NCBI GenBank assembly: GCA_963759125.1
Contig: CAVWXN010000003.1
Span: 1-64,000 of the forward strand
Reading direction: 5' to 3'
Length of the DNA stretch: 64,000 bases
Source: JABDQA01 sp963759125
Lineage (GTDB): Bacteria; Desulfobacterota; Desulfobulbia; Desulfobulbales; Desulfocapsaceae
Shown: positions 34,613-43,673 of the stretch, in pieces
Position numbering within the stretch: the stretch's first letter is position 1
Layout: each line of letters begins with the position of its first letter
Made by a program: the position numbers and the translations under genes
Notes under the pieces: model-generated
What the model was told of the DNA's origin: nothing
The model's input: the letters and a program-made list of their open reading frames with translations, nothing else
Databases searched by the model: none

Positions 34613-35982
34613 ACGCGACTCTGCGGTATCGCACCTTTGAGCGAATGCTGGCCGGCATGGATGATCTCTGCAGTGGCCAAAGACCCCGGCACTATGTGGT
34701 CCGGTGCCTGCTCCACGTGAACAATGTGATTGGTAATTGTTCTGCCCATCATTTTTCCTGCAGAGTTGTTCTCCACCAGAATTGATTTCAGGGACCCGAC
34801 ATATTCCCGGTTGCGCTCGAGACTGATTTCATCCTGTCGTTTCTGGAACTGCTGAAGCCGGCGTCCTTTTTCTGCTTCCGAAAGTTTGCCATCGAGATCT
34901 GCCGCCCTGGTCTCCGGGCGGTCAGAATACTTGAAGGAGAACGAACCATGATACCTGACTCTTTCAAGCAGTTCCATCGTCTGTTGAAAATCTTCCTCGG
35001 TCTCGCCGGGAAACCCCACAATAATATCGGTGGTGATGGCGATATCCGGACGGATCGCTTTGAGCCGATCTACCTTCTCGAGATAGCCTGAGATACGATA
35101 TTTTCTGTTCATGCGCTTGAGTATGCGGTCTGATCCCGATTGTACCGGCAGATGGATCTGGGGACACAGATTATCCAGCCGATCGAAGCATTCGATGAGA
35201 CGCTCCGACAGGTCCTTTGGGTGAGACGTCGTGAAGCGGAGGCGCTGTAATCCGCTGATCGAGGAAACTTCAGTCAAAAGATCGGGAAAAGAGTAGGGGA
35301 GGGCACCATCGGTAACCGGATTGGTGAAGCCATAGGAGTTGACATTCTGACCGAGCAGAGTGATTTCCACCACTCCTGCTTCAATCAGGCTCTGAATTTC
35401 AGTTACGATATCGGTCGCCTTCCTCGATACTTCCCTGCCTCGGGTGTAGGGAACCACGCAGTAGGTGCAAAAATTATTGCAGCCCTGCATAATCGTCACA
35501 AAGCGGGAGAATTGAAATTCCTGAGAATCGGAGGTAGGCGGGTCAAGAGCAGAGGCACCCGAAACCTGGGGGATGTATTTTGGAATTTCGTATGAGTCGG
35601 AAAGGTTAATAGCAGTTTTGGTATTTGCTGACCTCTCTAACAATTCCGGAATGTCATAAATATGTTGGGTGCCGATAACCAGATTGACATGCCCCATGCG
35701 GTCGATGATTTTCTGACCTTCCTGCTGCGCAACACAGCCAGCTACGCAAATCTTGAGATCGGGGTTCTCAGCCTTGTGCTTCCTCAGTGATCCAAGCATA
35801 CTGAATACTTTCTGCTCAGCCTTACCGCGCACCGAACAGGTATTGAGCAGGATGACAGAGGCGTCCTCGAGGACCGACGTTTCGATATACCCGGCTTCAG
35901 ACAACTTCTGTGCCATAATTTCGCTGTCACGGATGTTCATCTGACAGCCGAAGGTCTTGATATAAAATGATTTATTATCCAT
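34609..35982 (-). CDS. miaB: tRNA-2-methylthio-N6-dimethylallyladenosine synthase MiaB
   Basis: MiaB is a radical SAM methylthiotransferase that adds the 2-methylthio group to i6A37 made by MiaA (miaA is at 39688-40632). The N-terminal UPF0004 domain has FYIKTFGCQMNIRDSE, LLNTCSVRGKAEQK and CVAGCVAQQEG, whose three Cys bind the auxiliary cluster. The radical SAM core has QGCNNFCTYCVVPYTRGRE (Cx3Cx2C), and a TRAM domain ends the protein (KMMGRTITNHIVHVE). The 457 residues are usual for the family. A small unknown gene and purB lie upstream on the same strand. Confidence 0.96.
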   Translation of the reverse strand: MDNKSFYIKTFGCQMNIRDSEIMAQKLSEAGYIETSVLEDASVILLNTCSVRGKAEQKVFSMLGSLRKHKAENPDLKICVAGCVAQQEGQKIIDRMGHVNLVIGTQHIYDIPELLERSANTKTAINLSDSYEIPKYIPQVSGASALDPPTSDSQEFQFSRFVTIMQGCNNFCTYCVVPYTRGREVSRKATDIVTEIQSLIEAGVVEITLLGQNVNSYGFTNPVTDGALPYSFPDLLTEVSSISGLQRLRFTTSHPKDLSERLIECFDRLDNLCPQIHLPVQSGSDRILKRMNRKYRISGYLEKVDRLKAIRPDIAITTDIIVGFPGETEEDFQQTMELLERVRYHGSFSFKYSDRPETRAADLDGKLSEAEKGRRLQQFQKRQDEISLERNREYVGSLKSILVENNSAGKMMGRTITNHIVHVEQAPDHIVPGSLATAEIIHAGQHSLKGAIPQSRV

Positions 35983-36011
35983 ATACCGAAATGAAAGTGA
36001 GAAAGGAAAAA

Positions 36012-36236
36012 TTATAAGCAGGGTCGTTTGATCTCTGGGGCGATATCAGCGAGAAGCTGCAGAAGTTCAGGCAGGGACTCATTCATACACTTCAAACGGA
36101 TGACGCCGCTTTGGTTAGAAACAGAAGAGAGTACAGCCAGATTATCGTATCCTTCGAGAATGAATTTTAGATAGTGGAAGCGTTGTGGTGCAATACGATA
36201 GTAAGTATCGATAAGAGTCTGATTTTTTGAATCCAT
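36012..36236 (-). CDS. Small conserved hypothetical protein, 74 residues
   Basis: The function is unknown. The sequence TYYRIAPQRFHYLKFILEGY followed by DNLAVLSSVSNQSGVIRLKC resembles the small DUF4911-type proteins of Desulfobacterota, from memory and unverified. It is soluble, with a conserved-looking Arg-Ile-Ala-Pro start and a Pro-Cys end. It sits 5 bp downstream of purB and 30 bp upstream of miaB, so it is part of a leftward purB-miaB run. Confidence 0.7.
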   Translation of the reverse strand: MDSKNQTLIDTYYRIAPQRFHYLKFILEGYDNLAVLSSVSNQSGVIRLKCMNESLPELLQLLADIAPEIKRPCL

Positions 36237-36241
36237 TATAT

Positions 36242-37690
36242 TTATACGCTGAGTGACGAGTCAACCGTTTGAATTTTATCTTTATTTTCTTCAAGAAGCG
36301 GGTAAACGATCTCGTTGAGATACTCCTCGGTTTGTTGTTCAGCCCGACCCGTGAATTGCAGAAAATCAGCGGTCATCGACAGCAGCTCGTCGTGGGAAAA
36401 GGGGATTCTCTCATCGTCACCGAGCCTTTGCAGCAGATCGTTTTCTCCGGCCTGATTTTTGACTATTTTACCAGCGGCAAGAGAATGCACTTTAACAATT
36501 TCATGCATCTCCTGTCTTGATTTTCCTTTTTCAACTGCCTCCATGAGGATTTTTTCGGTCGCCATAAATGGTAGTTCGGCCTTGAGCATTTTAGTTATTT
36601 GTTTTGGATATACAACCATATCAGAGGTTATATTGACTAATAACTTTAAGATTGCATCAGTCAAAAGAAAAGCCTGGGGTATATCCATCCTGCGTATGGC
36701 AGAGTCATCCAGGGTACGTTCAAACCACTGATTGGCATAGGTGGCAGAAAAATCAGGAACTAAGCCCATTAATTTTCGGGCCAACCCAGTCATGCGTTCC
36801 GAGCGCATGGGGTTCCTCTTGTAGGCCATGGCAGAGGAACCGGTTTGATTCTTAGCAAATGGTTCCTCCTGTACTTTCAGATTGGACAGCAACCGCAGGT
36901 CAACTGCAAATTTATGCGCAGTTGCTCCAATACCGGCTAGTATTTCAGCAAGCTTAAGGTCGAGTTTACGGCTGTAAGTCTGGCCTGTAACCGGAATAGA
37001 TTTTTTAAATCCTAATTTTTCAGCGACTAACTGATCGAGTTGACGTACTTTCTGGTGATCGCCCTTGAACAATTCGAGAAAAGTTGCCTGGGTGCCGACC
37101 GTACCTTTGGCTCCCCGGGCTGCCATGTTATCAACAAAGAAGTCGAGGGACTGTAAATCTAAGATTAAATCATTGATATATATAGTGTTTCTTTTGCCAA
37201 CAGTGGTTGGCTGAGCGGGCTGATAATGAGTGAAACCAAGGGTCGGGAGCGCTTTGTGGCTGAAACAAAAGTCAGCGAGCTGGCTAATGGTATTGATTAA
37301 GCCGTTCCTGATCAGTTCAAAAGCTTCTTTCTGGATTATAAGATCAGTATTGCAGACAACGAATTGAGAGGTAGCGCCCAGGTGAATTATGGGTTCAGCG
37401 GTGGGGCATTTTGAGCCAAATTCAAACACATGGGCCATGACGTCATGTCTGATTTCTTTTTCCTTGGCCCTGGCTAGTTCGTAATCAATCGAATTCTGGT
37501 TGGTTTTCATCTCATCGATCATCTTTGGGCTGATAAGATCGCTGAGCCCAAGTTCGGATTGAGCTTCAGCCAGGGCAACCCAGCATTTTCTCCAAGTTGT
37601 AAATTTTTTTTCCTCAGAGAAGAGATACTGCATCTCTCTGCTTGTATATCGACTTACCAACGGCTCAGTGTAAACGTCATGGGGAACCAT
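36242..37690 (-). CDS. purB: Adenylosuccinate lyase PurB
   Basis: PurB acts twice in purine synthesis, splitting SAICAR and adenylosuccinate to release fumarate. The 482-residue protein has the fumarase/aspartase fold: ARAKEKEIRHDVMAHVFEFG with the catalytic-region His, IHLGATSQFVVCNTD, FTHYQPAQPTTVGKR, and the family signature SSAMAYKRNPMRSER. The SSAMAYKRNP wording and length resemble the longer PurB type shared with eukaryotes. The DNA around purB and recJ is visibly more AT-rich than the neighbouring genes. The 280 bp upstream contain no supportable gene. Confidence 0.94.
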   Translation of the reverse strand: MVPHDVYTEPLVSRYTSREMQYLFSEEKKFTTWRKCWVALAEAQSELGLSDLISPKMIDEMKTNQNSIDYELARAKEKEIRHDVMAHVFEFGSKCPTAEPIIHLGATSQFVVCNTDLIIQKEAFELIRNGLINTISQLADFCFSHKALPTLGFTHYQPAQPTTVGKRNTIYINDLILDLQSLDFFVDNMAARGAKGTVGTQATFLELFKGDHQKVRQLDQLVAEKLGFKKSIPVTGQTYSRKLDLKLAEILAGIGATAHKFAVDLRLLSNLKVQEEPFAKNQTGSSAMAYKRNPMRSERMTGLARKLMGLVPDFSATYANQWFERTLDDSAIRRMDIPQAFLLTDAILKLLVNITSDMVVYPKQITKMLKAELPFMATEKILMEAVEKGKSRQEMHEIVKVHSLAAGKIVKNQAGENDLLQRLGDDERIPFSHDELLSMTADFLQFTGRAEQQTEEYLNEIVYPLLEENKDKIQTVDSSLSV

Positions 37691-37970
37691 TTTTTTTCTC
37701 CAATATAGTCTAGAATAGTTTGCTATGTATCTGTAATAAGGTCTTTGTTGTAAGTATTACCAAGTCAGCTAAATGGTGCCACAAGAAGGGCAAAGATAAG
37801 CACAATGGCTGTTTTTACCAGTGTAGACCCGTAACTTACGTAATGTCGCATAATGTATATTATGTAAAATATATGCGTAACCAAATAAAGTGCCTAATAA
37901 CCCAAATGAGCCTTGAGATCACCTATTTTTGTATCACCTATCAATTTGATATAATTTGATATTTTATCGT

Positions 37971-39656
37971 TTAATGAGAGATAATATCTTTAATATGGAC
38001 CCTCCAGTTTGATCTTCCATTATAGGACTCAAAGCTGTGCGTGTACAAAAGGCTGCACGGCTCATTCAAATTAGACTTGGAAATTCTGTCTCCCAGATTA
38101 AAGCCTATCACGGGAACGTTCTTGTACTTTCCCCGTATCACACCTTTGAGATGTGCCTTATTTTTTCCAAATGCTGAAAATGAAACAAACCGAACATGAC
38201 GATCCAGAAATACTGGCTTTGGATTTGCCTCACCAGTGGGCTCTAATTGCATCAGATTATCGAGAAGTGTGAGATCAAGCGATTCTGAAACGTTTAATTC
38301 GATGAATATGCTTTCTAAACGTTTGGAAATATTAGTATTTATTTCTTCCTGCAGAGACATCAAAGTGTAAAGTTTCTCTTTGAATTGGATGAAATTGGCC
38401 ACCGGTAATGAAAATCCCGCCGCCAATGCATGACCACCGAAATTTTGTAAGTAGCGCTCAGCACCTGCAATTAGGCGGTACAAGTCGTGCCCTTCCGGTG
38501 CCCTGCCTGAACCCTTGACCACACTTCTATCTGCTGGATGATAACAGCATACCAGGGTTGGAACCTTGAACTGTTCCACCAACCTGGAGGCCACGATACC
38601 AAGAACTCCTTCGTGGAAATCACCCAAAATGACTAAACAATTAGAACATAATAACAATTCTTTACGTGAAATAGTCAATGCTGATTCGTAATTTTGTTCG
38701 GTTATTTGTTTACGTTTGTTATTAAGCTGGATCAGTTGCGAGGCATATTCTTTAGCGCTGACGTCACTGTCAGCCAGAAAAAGCTTCAGTGGTTTATCCG
38801 GTTCCCCAAGCCGGCCAGCTGCATTGATTGCTGGGGCAACTTTAAACGAGACAGAGTCACTGGTTAGCGAATCGATATTGATATCAAGGGTGGCAAATAG
38901 ATTTTTGACACCCTTCTGTCTTGCCGCTGAAATACTTTCAAATCCGCCTTTCACCAATATTCTGTTTACCCCCTTAAGAGGCATGATGTCAGCTATGGTG
39001 CCGATCGCCACGTAATCTAGAAACGACTTCATGTTTGGAACGCATATGTCCTTGAAAAGATCATTATTAGAAATTTCAAATCGAACTGCGGCAGCCAGGT
39101 AAAAGGCCACACCGACACCTGCAAGCTCACTAAATGGAAACTCACAGTCCTGCTGTTTCGGATTGATTGTCGCATCGGCATAAAGTGTCGTATCAGGCAC
39201 CTGATGGTGGTCGGTCACTATGGTCTTAAAGCCGTACTTTTTGGCGAGGATGAGTTCTTCACTGTTGGAAATTCCACAGTCAACCGTGATCAACAGCTTA
39301 TTGGGGCGAAGGGTCGTCGCATAGTCACGCAAAACTTTGTCATTGAGGCCATACCCATCGGTGAGCCGATTTGGAATATGGCATATCGTGGTTACCCCTA
39401 TTTCCCTGAAAAAAGTGTGCAGCAGCGAGGTTCCGGTAATTCCGTCGACGTCATAGTCACCCCAGATAAGAATATCGTCCTTGTTTTGTATTGCTGAAGT
39501 AATGAGATCAACTGCCGTATCGATGGACTTAAGCAGGAACGGTGAAGGCAGATCCTTCAATTTAGGAAAAAGATAGTTCTCTATATCTTTTTCACCGCAC
39601 AGCCCAAGCCTTTCAAGATGACGCTTTATGGCAGGATGAACAGCAATGTTTGACAC
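37971..39656 (-). CDS. recJ: Single-stranded-DNA 5'-3' exonuclease RecJ
   Basis: RecJ degrades single-stranded DNA from the 5' end in recombination and mismatch repair. The 561-residue protein has the DHH motifs ILIWGDYDVDGITGTSLL, TVDCGISNSEEL and IVTDHHQVPD, the AGVGVAFYLAAAV segment, KVAPAINAAGRLG and the DHHA1 part with GSGRAPEGHDLYRLI and NFGGHALAAGFSL. The extreme N-terminus is a little shorter than in many RecJ proteins, but the catalytic core is complete. It lies 31 bp downstream of miaA on the same strand. Confidence 0.95.
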   Translation of the reverse strand: MSNIAVHPAIKRHLERLGLCGEKDIENYLFPKLKDLPSPFLLKSIDTAVDLITSAIQNKDDILIWGDYDVDGITGTSLLHTFFREIGVTTICHIPNRLTDGYGLNDKVLRDYATTLRPNKLLITVDCGISNSEELILAKKYGFKTIVTDHHQVPDTTLYADATINPKQQDCEFPFSELAGVGVAFYLAAAVRFEISNNDLFKDICVPNMKSFLDYVAIGTIADIMPLKGVNRILVKGGFESISAARQKGVKNLFATLDINIDSLTSDSVSFKVAPAINAAGRLGEPDKPLKLFLADSDVSAKEYASQLIQLNNKRKQITEQNYESALTISRKELLLCSNCLVILGDFHEGVLGIVASRLVEQFKVPTLVCCYHPADRSVVKGSGRAPEGHDLYRLIAGAERYLQNFGGHALAAGFSLPVANFIQFKEKLYTLMSLQEEINTNISKRLESIFIELNVSESLDLTLLDNLMQLEPTGEANPKPVFLDRHVRFVSFSAFGKNKAHLKGVIRGKYKNVPVIGFNLGDRISKSNLNEPCSLLYTHSFESYNGRSNWRVHIKDIISH

Positions 39657-39687
39657 GTTAGCTATGCTCCTATGGAACTATCTGAGT

Positions 39688-40632
39688 TCAAAGGTTTTGC
39701 TCAACATAAGAAAAAACTTCCCTGGCTTCACTCCTGTCGAACCAGCGAATCGAATCGTCTCTGCCGAACCAGGTATATTGGCGTTTGGCGTAGCGTCTGG
39801 TGTCACGGGCAAGCAATTCCTTGCATTCACCCATGCTCCACCGACCTTCCAGATAACTAATCAGGTGCCGGTACCCGATCGACTGCATACTTTTTAACTC
39901 TGGTCCATACCCCTTTTTTATAAGCCCCCTCACCTCTTCTTCCAGTCCCATTTCGAACAGCTGCTCTGTTCTTCTGTTAATGCGTTCATAAAGAGCACTG
40001 CGTTCACAGGTCAAGCCTATTGAGATCATGTTCTGAAGTCTGCTGGCTGGTGCCTCAGACTTCTGGCGTCGCAAATGCTCAGACAGGGGCTCACCAGTGG
40101 TATAAAAGACCTCCAGGGCCCTGATGATTCGGGAGCTGTCGTTGGGATGAATACGGCCCGCCGAGCTGGAATCAGCCATCTTCAGTTCGTCGTGGAGGGC
40201 CGAACTTCCCTCCTCTGCAAGTCTCCTCAACAGGTTGTTTCGTATGGATTTGTCAGTTGGCGGTGATGGAAATAAACCATTTCTCAGGGCTCGAAAATAT
40301 AACCCTGTTCCGCCTGTGAGGAGAGGGATAGCACCGCGCTCCTGGATGAGTACCATGGCTTGGCAACAGTCGTTGACAAATCGGGCGGCATTATAGTCTT
40401 CATCAGGATCGACAATATCGACCAGATGATGGGGAATCATCTGGCGCTCTTCAAGAGAAACCTTAGCCGTGCCAATATCCATATAACGGTAAATCTGCAT
40501 GGAATCAACACTGATAATTTCACAATTGAACTCTTTGGAAAGATTAAGCGAAAGCTCAGTCTTGCCGATTGCCGTGGGGCCGACCAGGGTCAGAACCGGT
40601 TTGTCCATGAGGGACGCAGCGAAATCAGTCAA
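39688..40632 (-). CDS. miaA: tRNA dimethylallyltransferase MiaA
   Basis: MiaA prenylates A37 of tRNAs reading U-starting codons; MiaB (34609-35982) then methylthiolates the product. The 314-residue protein has the P-loop LVGPTAIGKTELSLNL, the SVDSMQIYRYMDIGTAK substrate segment, HHLVDIVDPDEDYNAARF, LTGGTGLYFRAL, and the C-terminal tRNA-binding part TRRYAKRQYTWF. Its start overlaps the comEA-like gene end by 8 bp. Confidence 0.96.
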   Translation of the reverse strand: MTDFAASLMDKPVLTLVGPTAIGKTELSLNLSKEFNCEIISVDSMQIYRYMDIGTAKVSLEERQMIPHHLVDIVDPDEDYNAARFVNDCCQAMVLIQERGAIPLLTGGTGLYFRALRNGLFPSPPTDKSIRNNLLRRLAEEGSSALHDELKMADSSSAGRIHPNDSSRIIRALEVFYTTGEPLSEHLRRQKSEAPASRLQNMISIGLTCERSALYERINRRTEQLFEMGLEEEVRGLIKKGYGPELKSMQSIGYRHLISYLEGRWSMGECKELLARDTRRYAKRQYTWFGRDDSIRWFDRSEAREVFSYVEQNL

Positions 40633-41020
40633 AACTCAGAAAACTATGGAATTGTTCCACACGCTTGGGCCCGATCCCGCGAACCCTGGCAAGGTCTGCG
40701 GGTTGGAGGTAAAATCCAGAGCTGTCACGATCGTCGACTATTCGCTTTGCCAATACAGGTCCTATTCCCGGGACGGTGGTCAACAGCTCGACATCCGCAC
40801 GATTGACGGGGATGTTTTCAAGCTGAAAAACGGAGAGCAGCACGTCTTTCTGGGACTGATAGGCCGGTAAAACGTTTACCTTGCTTATATCCCAGTAATC
40901 ATTGGTTTCTATTCCCCTGTCTAAAACGTCTCCACTTGATACGGGAAACAGCTGAATCAGCAGCCAGATTCCAGGAATAAGCAGAAGCAGTTCGATTCTG
41001 TAATCGTTGAGTGAGCTCAT
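40625..41020 (-). CDS. comEA: ComEA-type helix-hairpin-helix protein
   Basis: The 131-residue protein has an N-terminal membrane anchor (IELLLLIPGIWLLIQLF) and a C-terminal tandem helix-hairpin-helix domain, VNRADVELLTTVPGIGPVLA and PADLARVRGIGPKRVEQF. This is the layout of ComEA, which binds incoming DNA in the periplasm during natural transformation. A comM gene lies at 14966-16486. No ComEC or pilus genes are present here, so competence is not shown. It overlaps miaA by 8 bp. Confidence 0.85.
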   Translation of the reverse strand: MSSLNDYRIELLLLIPGIWLLIQLFPVSSGDVLDRGIETNDYWDISKVNVLPAYQSQKDVLLSVFQLENIPVNRADVELLTTVPGIGPVLAKRIVDDRDSSGFYLQPADLARVRGIGPKRVEQFHSFLSFD

Positions 41021-41191
41021 TGCCGACGTTGCCTGAAGATATCCTTACCCTCCACCATATTGCTGAGATGTTACAAACATACAACAAGATATGTTGGCTG
41101 CCAATCCCGTTATCAATTACTATTGTAGACTTTCTTCTCAAGAGGTATAAAGCCATGCGAATGTATGGTTATTGTTGTTATCCCAGCGCTC

Positions 41192-41653
41192 ATGAAAAGA
41201 TTTAATATTGTCCTTGTTGAACCACAGATCCCGCCAAACACCGGATCTATCGCACGGCTTTGCGGGGCTACCAACAGCACCCTGCACCTCGTGCATCCAC
41301 TTGGTTTTTCAACGGAAGACAAACATTTAAAACGGGCCGGACTCGATTATTGGCAGCATGTCGAAGTGATTCATTGGGAAAATCTCGAACAATTATTGAG
41401 GCGAGTTGACGAGACTGCCCTGAAATTTTTCACCACTAAAACGACAAGAGACTACACCGAGGCTGTCTACCAACCCGGCGACTTTCTCATTTTCGGCAAG
41501 GAAACCAAGGGACTTTCTGAAGAGGTGCGAAATCTTTATCATGAGTTGTGTTTCACCCTGCCCATGGAAAACAAAAATATCAGAAGCCTCAACCTTGCAA
41601 TGACCGCAGGGATTGTTTTATATGAGGCGATCAGACAACAAAATAACAAATAA
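41192..41653 (+). CDS. trmL: tRNA (cytidine/uridine-34-2'-O)-methyltransferase TrmL
   Basis: TrmL is a SPOUT methyltransferase that methylates the ribose of the wobble base in tRNA-Leu species. The ATG at 41192 (MKRFNIVLVEPQIPPNTGSI) matches the family start and gives 153 residues; an in-frame ATG at 41165 would add nine non-conserved residues. Motifs are PPNTGSIARLCGATNS, LHLVHPLGF, the knot motif LIFGKETKGLSEEV, and MENKNIRSLNLAMTAGIVLYE. serC follows on the same strand about 60 bp later. Confidence 0.94.
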   Translation: MKRFNIVLVEPQIPPNTGSIARLCGATNSTLHLVHPLGFSTEDKHLKRAGLDYWQHVEVIHWENLEQLLRRVDETALKFFTTKTTRDYTEAVYQPGDFLIFGKETKGLSEEVRNLYHELCFTLPMENKNIRSLNLAMTAGIVLYEAIRQQNNK

Positions 41654-41716
41654 CTATCTGAATCTATAACAAAATGTTCGCGATTGACTAGCGAATCTGG
41701 AACAGGGAGCAAGCAG

Positions 41717-42802
41717 ATGAACCAGAGGGTATGTAATTTCAGCGCAGGGCCAGCTACCCTGCCCTTTGAGGTGTTAACCAGAACAGCAGAAGATATCGTT
41801 GATTTCAATGGAACCGGTATAGGATTGATGGAAATCAGCCATCGTTCCCCGGAGTTTCAGAAGGTAATCGATGAGACCGAAAGTTTGTTGCGTGAACTCA
41901 TGCAGATACCCGATAACTATAAAGTCCTGTTCCTGCAAGGCGGAGCGTCCTCCCAATTTTTCATGGTGCCGATGAATCTGCTTGGCGAAGGAAGAAAGGC
42001 CACCTATCTGAATACCGGTACCTGGGCCAAGAAGGCAATCGCCGAGGCCCGCCTGTTTGGGGATATTGAGGTTCCCTTTTCCAGTGAAGAAAAAAACTAT
42101 AACCGGGTACCAGATCAGCATGAGTACCAGGTTGCCGAAGACAGCGAGTACCTCTATCTGGTATCGAACAACACCATTTTCGGCACCCAGTTTAAAACTT
42201 TTCCGGATACAGACAAGATGCTGGTCTGCGACATGTCATCCGATATACTTTCCCGACCAGTTGATGTTTCCAGATTTGGTTTGATTTTCGCTGGAGCCCA
42301 GAAAAACCTTGGACCGGCGGGAGTTACCGTGGTCGTCATCAGAGAAGATCTTCTCTCCCGCACGGCCGACAACATCCCGACCATGCTCAAGTACCGCACC
42401 CATGCCGAGAAGGGATCCATGTTCAACACACCTCCCTGTCTTGCCATTTATGTCGTCTATCGTGTACTGCAGTGGCTCAAGGGGCTTGGTGGGGTCGAAG
42501 AAATCCAGAAGATAAATCTGAAAAAGGCTGACACACTCTATCAGGTCATCGACCAGGGAGAGTATTATCGTGGACATGCCGATCAGAGTTCACGTTCACA
42601 GATGAATGTCGCCTTCAATCTGCCCAGCCCCGATTTGGAGACCAAATTCATTTCGGAGGCCGCAGCCCAAGGTTTAAAAGGACTCAAAGGGCATCGCTCC
42701 ATCGGCGGCTGTCGGGCTTCAATCTACAATGCCTTCTCTTTGGAGGGGGTCGAGAAGCTGGCTGCCTTTATGGAGCGTTTCGCCACCGAAAATCCTGCCT
42801 GA
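41717..42802 (+). CDS. serC: Phosphoserine aminotransferase SerC
   Basis: SerC makes 3-phosphoserine from 3-phosphohydroxypyruvate and glutamate, with PLP as cofactor, for serine (and sometimes pyridoxine) synthesis. The ATG at 41717 follows AGGGAGC and yields MNQRVCNFSAGPATLP and 361 residues; an upstream in-frame start is not needed. Visible features are GIGLMEISHRSPEF, LFLQGGASSQFFMVPMNL, the PLP Lys in FAGAQKNLGPAGVTVVVIR and GCRASIYNAFSLEGV near the end. A radical SAM gene begins 4 bp after the stop. Confidence 0.96.
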   Translation: MNQRVCNFSAGPATLPFEVLTRTAEDIVDFNGTGIGLMEISHRSPEFQKVIDETESLLRELMQIPDNYKVLFLQGGASSQFFMVPMNLLGEGRKATYLNTGTWAKKAIAEARLFGDIEVPFSSEEKNYNRVPDQHEYQVAEDSEYLYLVSNNTIFGTQFKTFPDTDKMLVCDMSSDILSRPVDVSRFGLIFAGAQKNLGPAGVTVVVIREDLLSRTADNIPTMLKYRTHAEKGSMFNTPPCLAIYVVYRVLQWLKGLGGVEEIQKINLKKADTLYQVIDQGEYYRGHADQSSRSQMNVAFNLPSPDLETKFISEAAAQGLKGLKGHRSIGGCRASIYNAFSLEGVEKLAAFMERFATENPA

Positions 42803-42806
42803 AACC

Positions 42807-43673
42807 GTGCCCGGGGAGATCGTTATAAGGCCTCCGAGCGAGGCCCACTCCGTAATCATCCAGGCTACCCGCGGCTGTTCACACAATCGCTGCAGTTTCT
42901 GCGGAGTATACAAGGGAGTCAGTTTCGGGCTGCACAGTGACCATGAGATTAACCGACAGCTGGCTTTTGCCCGTCAGTTCTGTCAGCATCAGAGACGGGT
43001 TTTCATCGGTGCGGGAGATGCTCTGATATTGCCGCAAAAGAAGCTGCTGGAGCTTTTTGCAAAAATCAGATCAACACTGCCCTGGATAAATCGAATATCA
43101 CTCTATGCCAACGGCAGAGCTATACGCTCTAAAAGCGACAGTGATCTCGTGGCCCTGAAATCACATGGTCTGGATCGGGTTTATATGGGCATTGAGAGCG
43201 GCGATGATTACCTTCTTGGCTGGATGAAAAAAGGAGAAACGGTTGACACCCTCGCTGAGGCCGGAAAGCGAATCGTTGGGGCTGAAATTTTTCTGTCAAC
43301 AACGGTGTTGCTTGGCATTGGCGGGCCCGAGCACAGCCTGCAGCATGCCCGGGCAACGGCACAGCTGATAAACAGGATAAGACCCAATCAGATTGCCGCT
43401 TTGTGCCTGATGGTTCTGGATAACACCGAGTTGGGCAGAGCCAGAAGCAAGAAGGAATTTATCGAAATGTCTGCCGAGGAGACGGTACGGGAACTAAAGG
43501 AGATGATCAGTGGACTGACCCTGGACCGGGTGCAGTTCATGGCCAATCATGCTTCGAACTTCCTGCGCCTGAGTGGGCGGCTGCAGAAGGACAAACAAAA
43601 ATTTCTTCTACGCATAGATCAGGCACTTTCCGACCCTTCAATCTTTGTCCCTTCTCACCTTCGAGCTCTGTAA
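42807..43673 (+). CDS. Radical SAM protein of unknown substrate with Cx4Cx2C cluster
   Basis: The iron-sulfur site reads TRGCSHNRCSFCGVYKG, a Cx4Cx2C spacing in place of the canonical Cx3Cx2C. It is preceded by IRPPSEAHSVIIQA, an opening typical of one branch of the COG1032-like radical SAM group. Further core motifs are RRVFIGAGDALILP, RISLYANGRAIRS and VYMGIESGDDYLL. The chosen start is GTG 42807, just after serC; an ATG at 42729 would overlap serC by 74 bp and add residues read from serC. It lacks a B12-binding domain. The stop codon is followed at once by the rlmN start, so the two are co-translated. The substrate is unknown. Confidence 0.85.
   Translation: MPGEIVIRPPSEAHSVIIQATRGCSHNRCSFCGVYKGVSFGLHSDHEINRQLAFARQFCQHQRRVFIGAGDALILPQKKLLELFAKIRSTLPWINRISLYANGRAIRSKSDSDLVALKSHGLDRVYMGIESGDDYLLGWMKKGETVDTLAEAGKRIVGAEIFLSTTVLLGIGGPEHSLQHARATAQLINRIRPNQIAALCLMVLDNTELGRARSKKEFIEMSAEETVRELKEMISGLTLDRVQFMANHASNFLRLSGRLQKDKQKFLLRIDQALSDPSIFVPSHLRAL

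Noticed and set aside
37720..37959. Possible small gene upstream of purB
   Set aside because: The frame covers an AT-rich promoter-like stretch and encodes a Cys/Tyr-rich peptide without any known pattern or start signal.
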